This document shows positions 5,997-12,717 of a stretch of 14,096 nucleotides of DNA, one piece after another (position 1 is the stretch's first letter; the number at the start of each line of letters is the position of its first letter). The stretch is from an uncultured Oscillospiraceae bacterium (GTDB taxonomy: Bacteria; Bacillota; Clostridia; Oscillospirales; Acutalibacteraceae). The position numbers and the translations under genes were made by a program. Location: positions 1 to 14,096 of the forward strand of contig USBP01000012.1 in NCBI GenBank assembly GCA_900552985.1, written 5' to 3'. The notes below the pieces were generated by a model. The model worked only from the letters and a program-made list of their open reading frames with translations. It did not search any database and was not told the DNA's origin.

Positions 5997-7427
5997 ATGT
6001 CAGAGAAACGATTGCCGCCTCAGGCGCAAAACGAGAAGTATGTGAAACCAGGCGAGTTCATATGGTATCTGGTTGCGGTGTTTTTCTACACCAACATGAC
6101 GGGCTTTGTCGGGCAGTATCGAAATGCTTTCCTGGTGGATATTGTTCAAATCACAAATAAACAATCTTCCCTGTTCAGCATCGTAACAAGCGTGATTCCG
6201 TGGGTGCTCAACTTCTTTATTGTGATGTATATTGACGGAAGAAGCATCGGCAAGAGCGGCAAGTTCAGGCCGCTTGTTATGCTTGCGGCCGTGCCGATGG
6301 GCATTCTTTTGTTTTTAAGCTTTTGGGTGCCAAACGGCATCACGGGGACGCTCCTGATGATTTATATCATTACCGTTGCGGTGCTTTGGAGCGTGATGAA
6401 CACCTTTGGCGGCACAATCACGAATATTGCCGTTGTGATGTCGCCGAACCTGGCGGAGCGGGACACTATCATTTCGTTCAGGGGCATTGTTTCTGCTGTC
6501 GGCAACTCTGCGTCTCTCGTCGTTATCGTGGTGCTCAATCTGATTTGGAAAGATAATCAGGCCCTGCAGTTCATCGTCTGCGCGGCTTTAAGCGGCGTGA
6601 TCGGCATATTAACGATGCTTTTCGGCATGAAAATGACAAGGGAGCGCATCGCATATGCCGGCAAGCGAGGGGACCCGCTGGTCGGATTTGCCGATATTCT
6701 TAAAAACAAATATGCATGGACGATTATTATCTCTGAGCTTGTAAAAAACTTCAGAGGCATTGCAACTTATATGGGCCCCTTCCTGGCAGCAGCGCTTTTA
6801 GGGAGCTCCAGCAAATTCCTGCTTTTTGGCCTGCCCACGGGCATCGGTACAGCGGTGGGCATGCTCGTAATTAACGCGCTGCTGAAAAAATTCAATTCAA
6901 AGCAGCTATATATTGCAAGCGGAATTTATTCCGTCATCGCAAACGGCGCTGCATTTGCGGTGGGCTATGCTTACTTTAAAAATGGCGGCGCAGCGCTTCA
7001 GGTTTTGTTTATCGTGTTTCTGTTCCTGATCGGCTTACAGTTCGGCGCTTCCAATCTGCTGCCCGAAATGTTCAAGGCGGATGTGCTGGAGGATATCGAG
7101 CTCAAGACGGGCAAGCGCCTGGATTCCTCGCTTTCGTTTGTCATTGGCATTTTTACGATGGTAAGCGGCACAGTTGCGGGCGCGCTTTCCCCGCTGATTC
7201 TTTATGGCGACAATTCTATTTGCGGATATATGCAGGGCATTGAAGACGGCACAATGCAATCTTTACAAACAAAGATATGGATGCTGTTCTTCTACACGGT
7301 ATTTCATGGGATCATGATGTTCCTTGCCGGAGCTCCGTTCTTCTTCTACAAGCTCACAGGCAAGCTCAAAGAGGAGATTCACAGCCGGCTCCTCGCACAG
7401 AGAGAGGAATATAACACCGCAAAATAA
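5997..7427 (+). CDS. Divergent GPH-family (MFS_2) sugar/cation symporter
   Basis: This 476-residue integral membrane protein has about 12 hydrophobic segments. Family traits are the loop 2/3 sequence KSGKFRP (86-92), NLAERDTIISFRG (151-163), and the late segment with LLPEMFKADVLEDIELKTGKR, matching the adx-x-tG-R element of glycoside-pentoside-hexuronide symporters. Members import glycosides, pentosides, hexuronides and similar compounds with H+ or Na+. The N-terminal region lacks the usual YxxGDxG motif, so it is a distant member and its substrate is uncertain. Two in-frame ATGs exist: AGGAGG (5984-5989) lies one base before the first (5991) and seven bases before the second (5997), so 5997 is chosen. 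The gene is in operon A, 15 bases after the phosphoesterase stop. Confidence 0.85.
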   Translation: MSEKRLPPQAQNEKYVKPGEFIWYLVAVFFYTNMTGFVGQYRNAFLVDIVQITNKQSSLFSIVTSVIPWVLNFFIVMYIDGRSIGKSGKFRPLVMLAAVPMGILLFLSFWVPNGITGTLLMIYIITVAVLWSVMNTFGGTITNIAVVMSPNLAERDTIISFRGIVSAVGNSASLVVIVVLNLIWKDNQALQFIVCAALSGVIGILTMLFGMKMTRERIAYAGKRGDPLVGFADILKNKYAWTIIISELVKNFRGIATYMGPFLAAALLGSSSKFLLFGLPTGIGTAVGMLVINALLKKFNSKQLYIASGIYSVIANGAAFAVGYAYFKNGGAALQVLFIVFLFLIGLQFGASNLLPEMFKADVLEDIELKTGKRLDSSLSFVIGIFTMVSGTVAGALSPLILYGDNSICGYMQGIEDGTMQSLQTKIWMLFFYTVFHGIMMFLAGAPFFFYKLTGKLKEEIHSRLLAQREEYNTAK

Positions 7428-7446
7428 AAATAGGCCCAGACAGAAC

Positions 7447-7472
7447 GATCCCCCATCGCAGGATGGGGGATC
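7447..7472. terminator. Strong hairpin after operon A
   Basis: GATCCCCCATC-gcag-GATGGGGGATC is a perfect 11-bp stem 19 bases after the symporter stop. Outer bases (GACA...TGTC) can extend it. There is no T tract, so it may end or protect the transcript rather than act as a canonical intrinsic terminator. Confidence 0.6.
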
Positions 7473-7510
7473 ATTTGCTGTCCTGGCGTGCGGAGACTAT
7501 TGGCCGCATA

Positions 7511-7537
7511 GAATCCGAAAAGGATTCCCCGTTTTTT
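7511..7537 (+). terminator. Candidate intrinsic terminator downstream of operon A
   Basis: GAATCC-gaaaa-GGATTC (7511-7527) is followed after four bases (CCCG) by six Ts at 7532-7537. The gap between stem and T tract makes it weaker than the others, but together with the hairpin at 7447-7472 it would isolate operon A from operon B. Confidence 0.5.
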
Positions 7538-7604
7538 GTTGCCCGCGTGCTTCCCTGCCAGTTTGCACCTTTTGAAAACCAGGTTTATATAATTTGAAAA
7601 GGGA

Positions 7605-7633
7605 TTGATTTTCAAACACGCTTTTTCTAAAAT
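7605..7633 (+). promoter_or_regulatory. Promoter of operon B, sharing a motif with the operon A promoter
   Basis: TTGATT (7605-7610) and TAAAAT (7628-7633) are spaced by 17 bases. The surrounding GATTGATTTTnAAAnnCGC matches the operon A promoter at 4438-4456 in both sequence and position relative to the -10 box. A second TATAAT at 7645-7650 has no good -35 partner. Confidence 0.7.
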
Positions 7634-7674
7634 AAGGCCGATATTATAATTTTTTGTTAAAAGACGTGATTTTT

Positions 7675-8598
7675 ATGTTTAAAATATCCGGTTTTTTTGA
7701 TGAGATCCATCCCAACCTGTCAAATCAGTTAAAGGCCATGCGAACAATGGGCGTGCACTATTTATGCCCCCGGAATGTAAACGGTAAAAACATCGCGCAA
7801 TACACGGCAAAGGAATTCTGCAAAGAAATCCGCCCGCTGCTGCTGCAAAACGGCGTCACATTTTCCTCCATCGGCTCCCCAATCGGTAAAATTGACCTGC
7901 TGGATGAAGAGGCGTATCAGGCCCAGCGCCGGCAGCTGCGGGAACTCATTGCCATCGCGCAGGAAATGGGTTGCTCTTATCTCCGCATTTTCTCGTTTTA
8001 CACCGCAAAGGCCGCCGCCAAGGGCGTTAATATTCACGAGATGGTGGTGGAAAAACTGGGCGGTTTCCTGCGCGAGGCGGAGGGCAGCGGCGTCATTTTG
8101 ATGCATGAAAATGAAAAGAGGATTTATGGGGAGGCCCCCACGCAAATTCTCGCCCTTTACCGCTCTTTGAACCACCCGCAGTTTGCCCTTTGCTACGACG
8201 CCTCCAACTACATACAGTGCGGCGTTGACCCGTGGGAGGCCTATCAGTCGACAAAGCATTACACCGTGTATTACCACATGAAGGATTGCACGGAGGGAAT
8301 TGAAGTCCCTCTGGGAACCGGACAGGGCCGAATCGCGGAGATTCTCTCCGATTTAAACCATGCTGGCTACGACGGCTTTTTGACATTGGAGCCGCATGCC
8401 CTGCAATACATATTGCTTAAACGTATTTTTTACCTGCTGCCCTTTCTGCACGGCACAAGGCGTGGGCGTGTTTTCCGGCAGACGGATGGCGAGTTGGGAA
8501 TCCGCCCGTTGCAGGCCGTCAACAGGGAGCAGGCATTTCAGCATCAGTATCAAAATCTGGTTGCTATGATACAGGAGAGTGGAGGCCAATATGCGTAA
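7675..8598 (+). CDS. Sugar phosphate isomerase/epimerase-like TIM-barrel protein (xylose isomerase-like)
   Basis: The 307-residue product belongs to the xylose-isomerase-like TIM-barrel superfamily (AP endonuclease family 2 Pfam family), which isomerises, epimerises or dehydrates sugars, inositols and keto-sugars at a divalent metal. Candidate metal or catalytic residues at the expected strand ends are Glu145 (LMHENE), Asp175 (YDASNY), His201 with Lys203-Asp204 (YYHMKD) and Glu239 (LTLEPH). After Glu239 there is an unusual stretch, ILLKRIFYLLPFLHGTRRG (246-264), rich in hydrophobic and basic residues and apparently inserted before the final helix. ATG 7675 is chosen because MFKISGFFDEI matches the normal family start; no clear Shine-Dalgarno sequence precedes it, and upstream TTG (7654) and GTG (7666) codons are in frame. 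The stop overlaps the next gene by eight bases, implying translational coupling with the oxidoreductase. Confidence 0.85.
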   Translation: MFKISGFFDEIHPNLSNQLKAMRTMGVHYLCPRNVNGKNIAQYTAKEFCKEIRPLLLQNGVTFSSIGSPIGKIDLLDEEAYQAQRRQLRELIAIAQEMGCSYLRIFSFYTAKAAAKGVNIHEMVVEKLGGFLREAEGSGVILMHENEKRIYGEAPTQILALYRSLNHPQFALCYDASNYIQCGVDPWEAYQSTKHYTVYYHMKDCTEGIEVPLGTGQGRIAEILSDLNHAGYDGFLTLEPHALQYILLKRIFYLLPFLHGTRRGRVFRQTDGELGIRPLQAVNREQAFQHQYQNLVAMIQESGGQYA

Positions 8599-9748
8599 GG
8601 TAAGCTATGGGATCATCGGCATCGGCAAAATGGGCGGCACACACGCCAAAAAGCTCAAGGAAGGGAAGGATCCAAACGGGCATTTAGCCGCCGTCTGCGA
8701 TATTGCGCCGGAGCGGTTGGCCTGGGCGGAGAAGGCGCTGCCCGGCGTGCGCCGTTTTTCGGATTTTCACGAGCTGCTCGCGTGCGATGCGGTGGAGGCC
8801 GTTGTGGTGGCAACGCCGCACTACGATCATCCCCGCATTGCGATAGAAGCGCTTAACGCAGGCAAGCACGTTCTCATCGAAAAGCCGGCCGGCGTTTATA
8901 CGAGCGCCGTGCGTGAGCTAAACAGCCTCGCCCAGCAGAAAAAGGGGCAGGTTTTCGGCATCATGTATAACCAGCGCACCAACCCGCTCTACCGGGAAGC
9001 AAAGCGGATTATCGACAGCGGTGAAATGGGGGAGCTCAAGCGGATCAACTGGATTATCACCAACTGGTACCGCCCGCAGGCCTATTATGATCAGGGCGGC
9101 TGGCGCGGCACCTGGAGCGGCGAGGGCGGCGGCGTACTGATTAACCAATGCCCACATCAGCTGGATCTGTTCCAATGGCTTGGCGGAATGCCCATAAAGG
9201 TGCGCGGGTATGCGCATACGGGCGTCCACCGGAAGATCAGCGTGGAAAACGATGTGACGTTTTATACGGAGTATGCAAACGGTGCAAGCGGCGTTTTCGT
9301 CACCTCTACCCACGATTATCCCGGCTCTAACCGGCTGGAAATCTCCGGTGACGGCGGCCGGATCGTGATCGAGCAAACCTTGTTAAAGGAGAAAATGACC
9401 TTCCATAAATTAAAAATACCGGAAAGTGAATTCAATCTGCAAAACAAAAAATTCATGCCGCAAATCCCACATACGGTTCAGAAAAAAACAACGGGAAGCC
9501 TGACCAATGCTGTGCGTCTCGGCCTGATTGGCCAGCACATGAATATCTTCCGCAATTTCAGCCGCGCGATCCTAACGGGAGAGCCGCTGATTGCGCCGGG
9601 GGAGGAGGGGATACGCGGCCTCACCCTCTCCAACGCCGTGTACCTATCCAGCTGGCTGGGGCGCGAGGTCACGCTCCCGTTGGATGAGGAGCTGTACCTC
9701 ACAGAGCTGAAAAAACGGATTGCTGAGGAGAAGGCCAGCCTGAAATAA
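8591..9748 (+). CDS. Gfo/Idh/MocA-family NAD(P)-dependent oxidoreductase
   Basis: This 385-residue cytosolic enzyme has the N-terminal Rossmann fold (GIIGIGKMGG, 7-16, with the GxGxxG core) and the family signature EKP at 97-99, with catalytic Lys98. The C-terminal half carries GGGVLINQCPHQLDLFQW (179-196), where His189 and Asp192 occupy the usual catalytic positions. Members oxidise or reduce hydroxyl groups of sugars, inositols and glycosides. ATG 8591 has GGAGG (8581-8585) five bases upstream; the in-frame GTG at 8579 precedes that site and is rejected. The start lies inside the end of the TIM-barrel gene (eight-base overlap) and the symporter follows after 19 bases. This trio recalls inositol-type and 3-keto-glycoside pathways, where an oxidoreductase and an isomerase-like TIM barrel act in sequence. 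The substrate is not determined. Confidence 0.9.
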   Translation: MRKVSYGIIGIGKMGGTHAKKLKEGKDPNGHLAAVCDIAPERLAWAEKALPGVRRFSDFHELLACDAVEAVVVATPHYDHPRIAIEALNAGKHVLIEKPAGVYTSAVRELNSLAQQKKGQVFGIMYNQRTNPLYREAKRIIDSGEMGELKRINWIITNWYRPQAYYDQGGWRGTWSGEGGGVLINQCPHQLDLFQWLGGMPIKVRGYAHTGVHRKISVENDVTFYTEYANGASGVFVTSTHDYPGSNRLEISGDGGRIVIEQTLLKEKMTFHKLKIPESEFNLQNKKFMPQIPHTVQKKTTGSLTNAVRLGLIGQHMNIFRNFSRAILTGEPLIAPGEEGIRGLTLSNAVYLSSWLGREVTLPLDEELYLTELKKRIAEEKASLK

Positions 9749-9767
9749 AAAGCAAGGGGGAAAATAT

Positions 9768-11204
9768 ATGAAGCGGCCGCAGCAAGCAGCCGTCCCGGCA
9801 GGGCAGCGCCCGTTCGGCATGCGCGATAAAATCGGCTACGCGCTGGGCGACTTTGGCTGTCAGATGAGCTTTGCGCTGATCACAACCTATCTCGCCGATT
9901 TTTACACACAGTATATCGGCCTGACGGAAGCAACCTGGGCGGTCATCATCATCATTTTGAAGGTGTGGGATGCTATCAACGACCCGATGATGGGCGGGAT
10001 TATGGATAGCCGCCGCATCAGCAAAAAAAGCAAATATAAGCCGTGGATCCGCATTGGCTCTTTCGGCCTGATCGTCGCGGGGGCGCTGGCCTTTTTGCCG
10101 ATCCCGCACGCGGCGTATCCGGTGCGGGTAGCGGTGTGTGTGGTGACATATCTGGCGTGGGATGTCTTCTACACCCTGGTCAACGTGCCCTATGGAACGC
10201 TGAATTCCGCTATCTCGGCGGATCCAACCGAGCGCACCATGCTCTCCACCTACCGGAGCATCGGTGCAGGAGCAGGCGGCCTGATTACGATGCTGCTGCC
10301 GCTGATTGTGTATGAGGATAACGTGCTCATCGGGGAGCGTTTTTTCTGGATTGGGCTTGTGTTGGGCGGCGTGGCGTTCATCGCCTATCACCTGTGCCTG
10401 AAAATGACGACGGAGCGCTTCCAGGTGGAGCAGCCGCCTGTTTCGTTTAACTATTTTCAGACGCTTCGCCGCATCCTGAAAAACCGGCCGCTGATTGCAA
10501 TGTGTATCGCCTCGTTTGCGCTGCTGGTTTTTTACACCTCCAACCTGCAAACGACCAAATGGGTTTATCAGATTTATTTTCATAATACGGAGCTGTTGAC
10601 CGTGGCCAATCTGGTCGGCTCTATTTCCTCTGTGATTATGATCCCCTTTGTCGGGAAGATCGTGAAAAAATTTGGCAAAAAAATGGCGGTATCCGTCCCG
10701 CTGCTGATCAGCCTCGTGCTGGGCTGCGTCTTTTTCTTCGTGCCTATGCCGCAGGATACCCTTGTGGGCCCCGCGCTCTATATGCTCTGCCTGATCGTCA
10801 TCCAGTTCGGCGGAGCATTGTTCCAGCTGGTTTGCTGGGCGATGGTGGCGGACTGCACGGATTACCAGCAGCTTCAGACCGGCGTGCGGGAGGAGGGCTC
10901 CGTCTACGCGATCTACTCCCTGTTCCGTAAGCTTGCACAGGGCGTGGGCGCATCCCTTATTATCCTCTCCATGACATGGGTCGGGTATGAGGCAAAGCTC
11001 GGAGCCGATCAGCTCCCGGGTGTGGGGGAGCGGATGAAAAACATGTCGATTCTTCTGATGCTGGTCGGGGCGGCTATTATGGCCGTCGCCCTGCTGCTGG
11101 TTTACAACATTGACAAGAAAAAGGAGCGCTCCATGAAGGAGGAGCTGGGCGTGGAGGCCGAGCCGCTGGATCTTGCACAGGCTTTGCAAAACAACGAGGA
11201 GTAA
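9768..11204 (+). CDS. GPH-family sugar/cation symporter (MFS_2, XylP/YicJ/UidB-like)
   Basis: The 478-residue membrane protein, with about 12 hydrophobic segments, is a canonical glycoside-pentoside-hexuronide symporter. Family motifs are KIGYALGDFG (21-30), KVWDAINDPMMG (65-76), KYKPWI (89-94), NVPYGTLNSAIS (139-150) with DPTERTMLSTYRS (152-164), and the late MVADCTDYQQLQTGVREEGS region with the conserved EG pair. It imports a sugar or glycoside with H+ or Na+. The ATG at 9768 has AAGGGGG seven bases upstream. It is the third gene of operon B, after the TIM-barrel protein and the oxidoreductase, so it most likely brings in their substrate. It is much closer to family consensus than the symporter of operon A, so the two are not recent duplicates. 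Confidence 0.93.
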   Translation: MKRPQQAAVPAGQRPFGMRDKIGYALGDFGCQMSFALITTYLADFYTQYIGLTEATWAVIIIILKVWDAINDPMMGGIMDSRRISKKSKYKPWIRIGSFGLIVAGALAFLPIPHAAYPVRVAVCVVTYLAWDVFYTLVNVPYGTLNSAISADPTERTMLSTYRSIGAGAGGLITMLLPLIVYEDNVLIGERFFWIGLVLGGVAFIAYHLCLKMTTERFQVEQPPVSFNYFQTLRRILKNRPLIAMCIASFALLVFYTSNLQTTKWVYQIYFHNTELLTVANLVGSISSVIMIPFVGKIVKKFGKKMAVSVPLLISLVLGCVFFFVPMPQDTLVGPALYMLCLIVIQFGGALFQLVCWAMVADCTDYQQLQTGVREEGSVYAIYSLFRKLAQGVGASLIILSMTWVGYEAKLGADQLPGVGERMKNMSILLMLVGAAIMAVALLLVYNIDKKKERSMKEELGVEAEPLDLAQALQNNEE

Positions 11205-11216
11205 TTTCTGTAATCC

Positions 11217-11236
11217 AAAACAACGTCTGTTTTTTG
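11217..11236 (+). terminator. Weak candidate terminator of operon B
   Basis: AAAACA-acgtc-TGTTTT followed by further Ts lies 12 bases after the symporter stop. The stem is short and AT-rich, so it is only a candidate; no better terminator is seen before the small gene at 11351. Confidence 0.4.
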
Positions 11237-11297
11237 TATATTTTTCCTGAAGAATTAGAAGTAATTCCGCCTGTCGGATTTTCCTTCGGTTTTTGTG

Positions 11298-11325
11298 TAT
11301 ACTAACTCCGGAAGCATCCATTCCG
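11298..11325 (+). promoter_or_regulatory. Possible promoter (-10 TATACT) with adjacent dyad for the small gene
   Basis: TATACT at 11298-11303 could be a -10 box, but no good -35 is seen at the right distance. Immediately downstream CGGAA-gcatcca-TTCCG (11309-11325) covers the expected start site and could be an operator or leader hairpin. Confidence 0.35.
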
Positions 11326-11350
11326 AAAACAAAAAGGGAGGTCATTCCGG

Positions 11351-11518
11351 ATGGCACAAACGCCAACCCCTGCCTGGGAAGATCCAAAGATGAACCAATA
11401 TTTTAAAACGCTGCCCGTCTTCGTCCAGGAGACCATCGCACAGACCGGCGTGCAGATTGCAGACGAAACGCAGCTGCGCGCAGTAGCGGAAAAAATTTTA
11501 AAAGGCCGGCAGGGCTGA
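11351..11518 (+). CDS. 55-residue conserved-looking small protein
   Basis: An ATG at 11351, preceded by GGGAGG (11336-11341) nine bases upstream, opens 55 codons ending in TGA. The product has a Pro/Trp-containing start (TPTPAWEDPKM), then NQYFKTLPVFVQETI (15-29), then TGVQIADETQLRAVAEKIL (32-50), and a basic tail. It is predicted soluble with two or three short helices. The pattern (N)xYF..LP..VQETI followed by an acidic turn and an L-R-A helix resembles small unnamed proteins that I recall from Clostridia; this is recognition from memory, and no function is known to me. It stands alone between operon B and the repeat region. The ribosome binding site and protein-like composition make it a likely real gene. 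Confidence 0.7.
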   Translation: MAQTPTPAWEDPKMNQYFKTLPVFVQETIAQTGVQIADETQLRAVAEKILKGRQG

Positions 11519-11520
11519 AA

Positions 11521-11714
11521 ACAGCCGCCAGATTTCAGGTGCCAGAATTCAGAGATTAGGCTTCAAACATTAGCCGCCAGATGTGAGAGCCGAAAGGCTT
11601 TTGCCTTAGAGGCAATGGCAGGAAGTATTTTAACAGTCAGAATTTTTAGCCACCTGCCGCAGAGGCAGAAGCCTGAAGGGAACCACATCTGAGGTCTGAA
11701 ATCTGACATCTGAA
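11521..11714. repeat. Inverted-repeat element R1, related to the element at 13847-13996
   Basis: Arms at 11575-11606 and 11663-11694 are imperfect inverted repeats (about 23 of 32 positions by hand), containing AGATGTG and GGCTTTTGCCT on the left and AGGCAGAAGCC and CACATCT on the right. Further ATCTGA/TCAGAT-type repeats flank them (CAGATTTCAG at 11529-11538, TCTGAAATCT at 11695-11704). The words GAGGCAGAAGCC, CCACATCT, TCTGAAATCT and ACATCTG appear in the same order, reverse-complemented, in element R2. No open reading frame is present, so this looks like a small non-autonomous repeat. Confidence 0.6.
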
Positions 11715-11717
11715 TAA

Positions 11718-11745
11718 GGGCCCCGGGAGAAACCTCCCGGGGCCC
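11718..11745. terminator. Strong bidirectional hairpin between the small gene and galU
   Basis: GGGCCCCGGGAG-aaac-CTCCCGGGGCCC is a perfect 12-bp GC stem. On the minus strand it is followed by TTATT, and it lies about 85 bases past the galU stop, so it most likely ends the galU operon and may block plus-strand transcription too. The T tracts are poor. Confidence 0.7.
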
Positions 11746-11828
11746 AACACTTTCCGCCTCTTCTTTTTGTGGTTCATTCCTTCCGAATTGCATCTCTACT
11801 GTCTAATTTCTGAAATCTATAATCCAAC
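11746..11828. other. Non-coding stretch 3' of galU with a partial repeat end
   Basis: No gene is seen here. At 11797-11826 the sequence ATTTCTGAAATCTATAATCC and its neighbours resemble the end repeats of elements R1 and R2, suggesting another decayed end of the same repeat family. Confidence 0.35.
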
Positions 11829-12704
11829 CTAAAACGTCTTCACAAGCTCCTTGAGGTACGCCTTGAAATCCTCGCCGATCTCCGGATGTGTGAGCGCCAC
11901 CTCACAGTTCGCCTTCATAATGCCTAGCTTATTGCCCATATCATAGCGCGTGCCGACAAAATCGACCGCCAGCAACCCGCTCTGCCTGGCCAGCGTCACC
12001 ATGGAATCGGTGAAATACACCTCGCCGCTCTTTTGATCCACCGGCGTCTGCTCAATAATCCCAAAAATCTCCGGCGGCATCACGACGCGGCCCAAAATCG
12101 AATAGCAGGAGATAATTTGCTCCGGCGACGGTTTTTCGATGATGTTGTGGCATTTCATGATATTATCGCGCAGCGGCGTCACATCCAGCGAGCAATATTT
12201 GGGCACCTCCGCACGGGGAACCTCCTTCACGCCTACGGCGCCGAAGCCAAACTCCTCATAGGCCCTGCACAGCTGCCCGATAACCGGATCCTCCGACAGG
12301 ATCACGTCATCCCCATACAGAATACCAAAGGGCTCGTTGCCCACAAAGGATTTGGCGCGCAGGATCGCGTCGGCCAGGCCCTTTGTCTCCTTCTGACGAA
12401 TGAAATACACGTTTGCCAAATTGGCAATGGCTTTGAGCTCCTCATAAATATGCTGTTTGGAAGCATTATCCTTTAGATTGGCCTCCAGCTCAAACGCATG
12501 GTCAAAATGATCCTCAATGACGCCCTTGCCGCGGTTGGTAATAATCAGGATATCCTCAATCCCTGCTGCGACAGCCTCCTCCACGATATATTGGATGGCC
12601 GGCTTGTCTACAATATTGAGCATCTCCTTCGGCACAGCCTTGGAGGCAGGCAGCACGCGCGTGCCCATGCCCGCAGCCGGAATAATTGCCTTTTTGATTT
12701 TCAT
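11829..12704 (-). CDS. galU: UTP--glucose-1-phosphate uridylyltransferase
   Basis: This 291-residue cytosolic enzyme makes UDP-glucose from UTP and glucose 1-phosphate for envelope glycans and galactose use. Landmarks are the nucleotide-binding start IIPAAGMGTRVLPASKAVPKE (7-27), TNRGKGVIEDHFD (56-68), LYGDDV with the metal-binding Asp pair (129-134), IIEKP (188-192) and FVGTRYDMGNKLG (249-261). Some stretches differ from typical GtaB/GalU: GLADAI at 109-114 where GLGHAV is usual, and GEVYFTDSM at 227-235 where GEIQLTDA is usual. These may mark a clade variant or a shifted specificity. The ATG at 12704 has AAGGGGG eight bases upstream. The gene follows the Prok-RING protein by 13 bases and shares its promoter at 13714-13742. 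Confidence 0.9.
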   Translation of the reverse strand: MKIKKAIIPAAGMGTRVLPASKAVPKEMLNIVDKPAIQYIVEEAVAAGIEDILIITNRGKGVIEDHFDHAFELEANLKDNASKQHIYEELKAIANLANVYFIRQKETKGLADAILRAKSFVGNEPFGILYGDDVILSEDPVIGQLCRAYEEFGFGAVGVKEVPRAEVPKYCSLDVTPLRDNIMKCHNIIEKPSPEQIISCYSILGRVVMPPEIFGIIEQTPVDQKSGEVYFTDSMVTLARQSGLLAVDFVGTRYDMGNKLGIMKANCEVALTHPEIGEDFKAYLKELVKTF

Positions 12705-12717
12705 TGTGTAATCCCCC

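Noticed and set aside
9699-11387. 562-codon open frame on the minus strand opposite the GPH symporter and oxidoreductase end
   Set aside because: It is antisense to a gene with full family motifs, is very rich in His, Gln, Arg and Asp with no domain, and has no ribosome binding site; it is a shadow of biased codon use.
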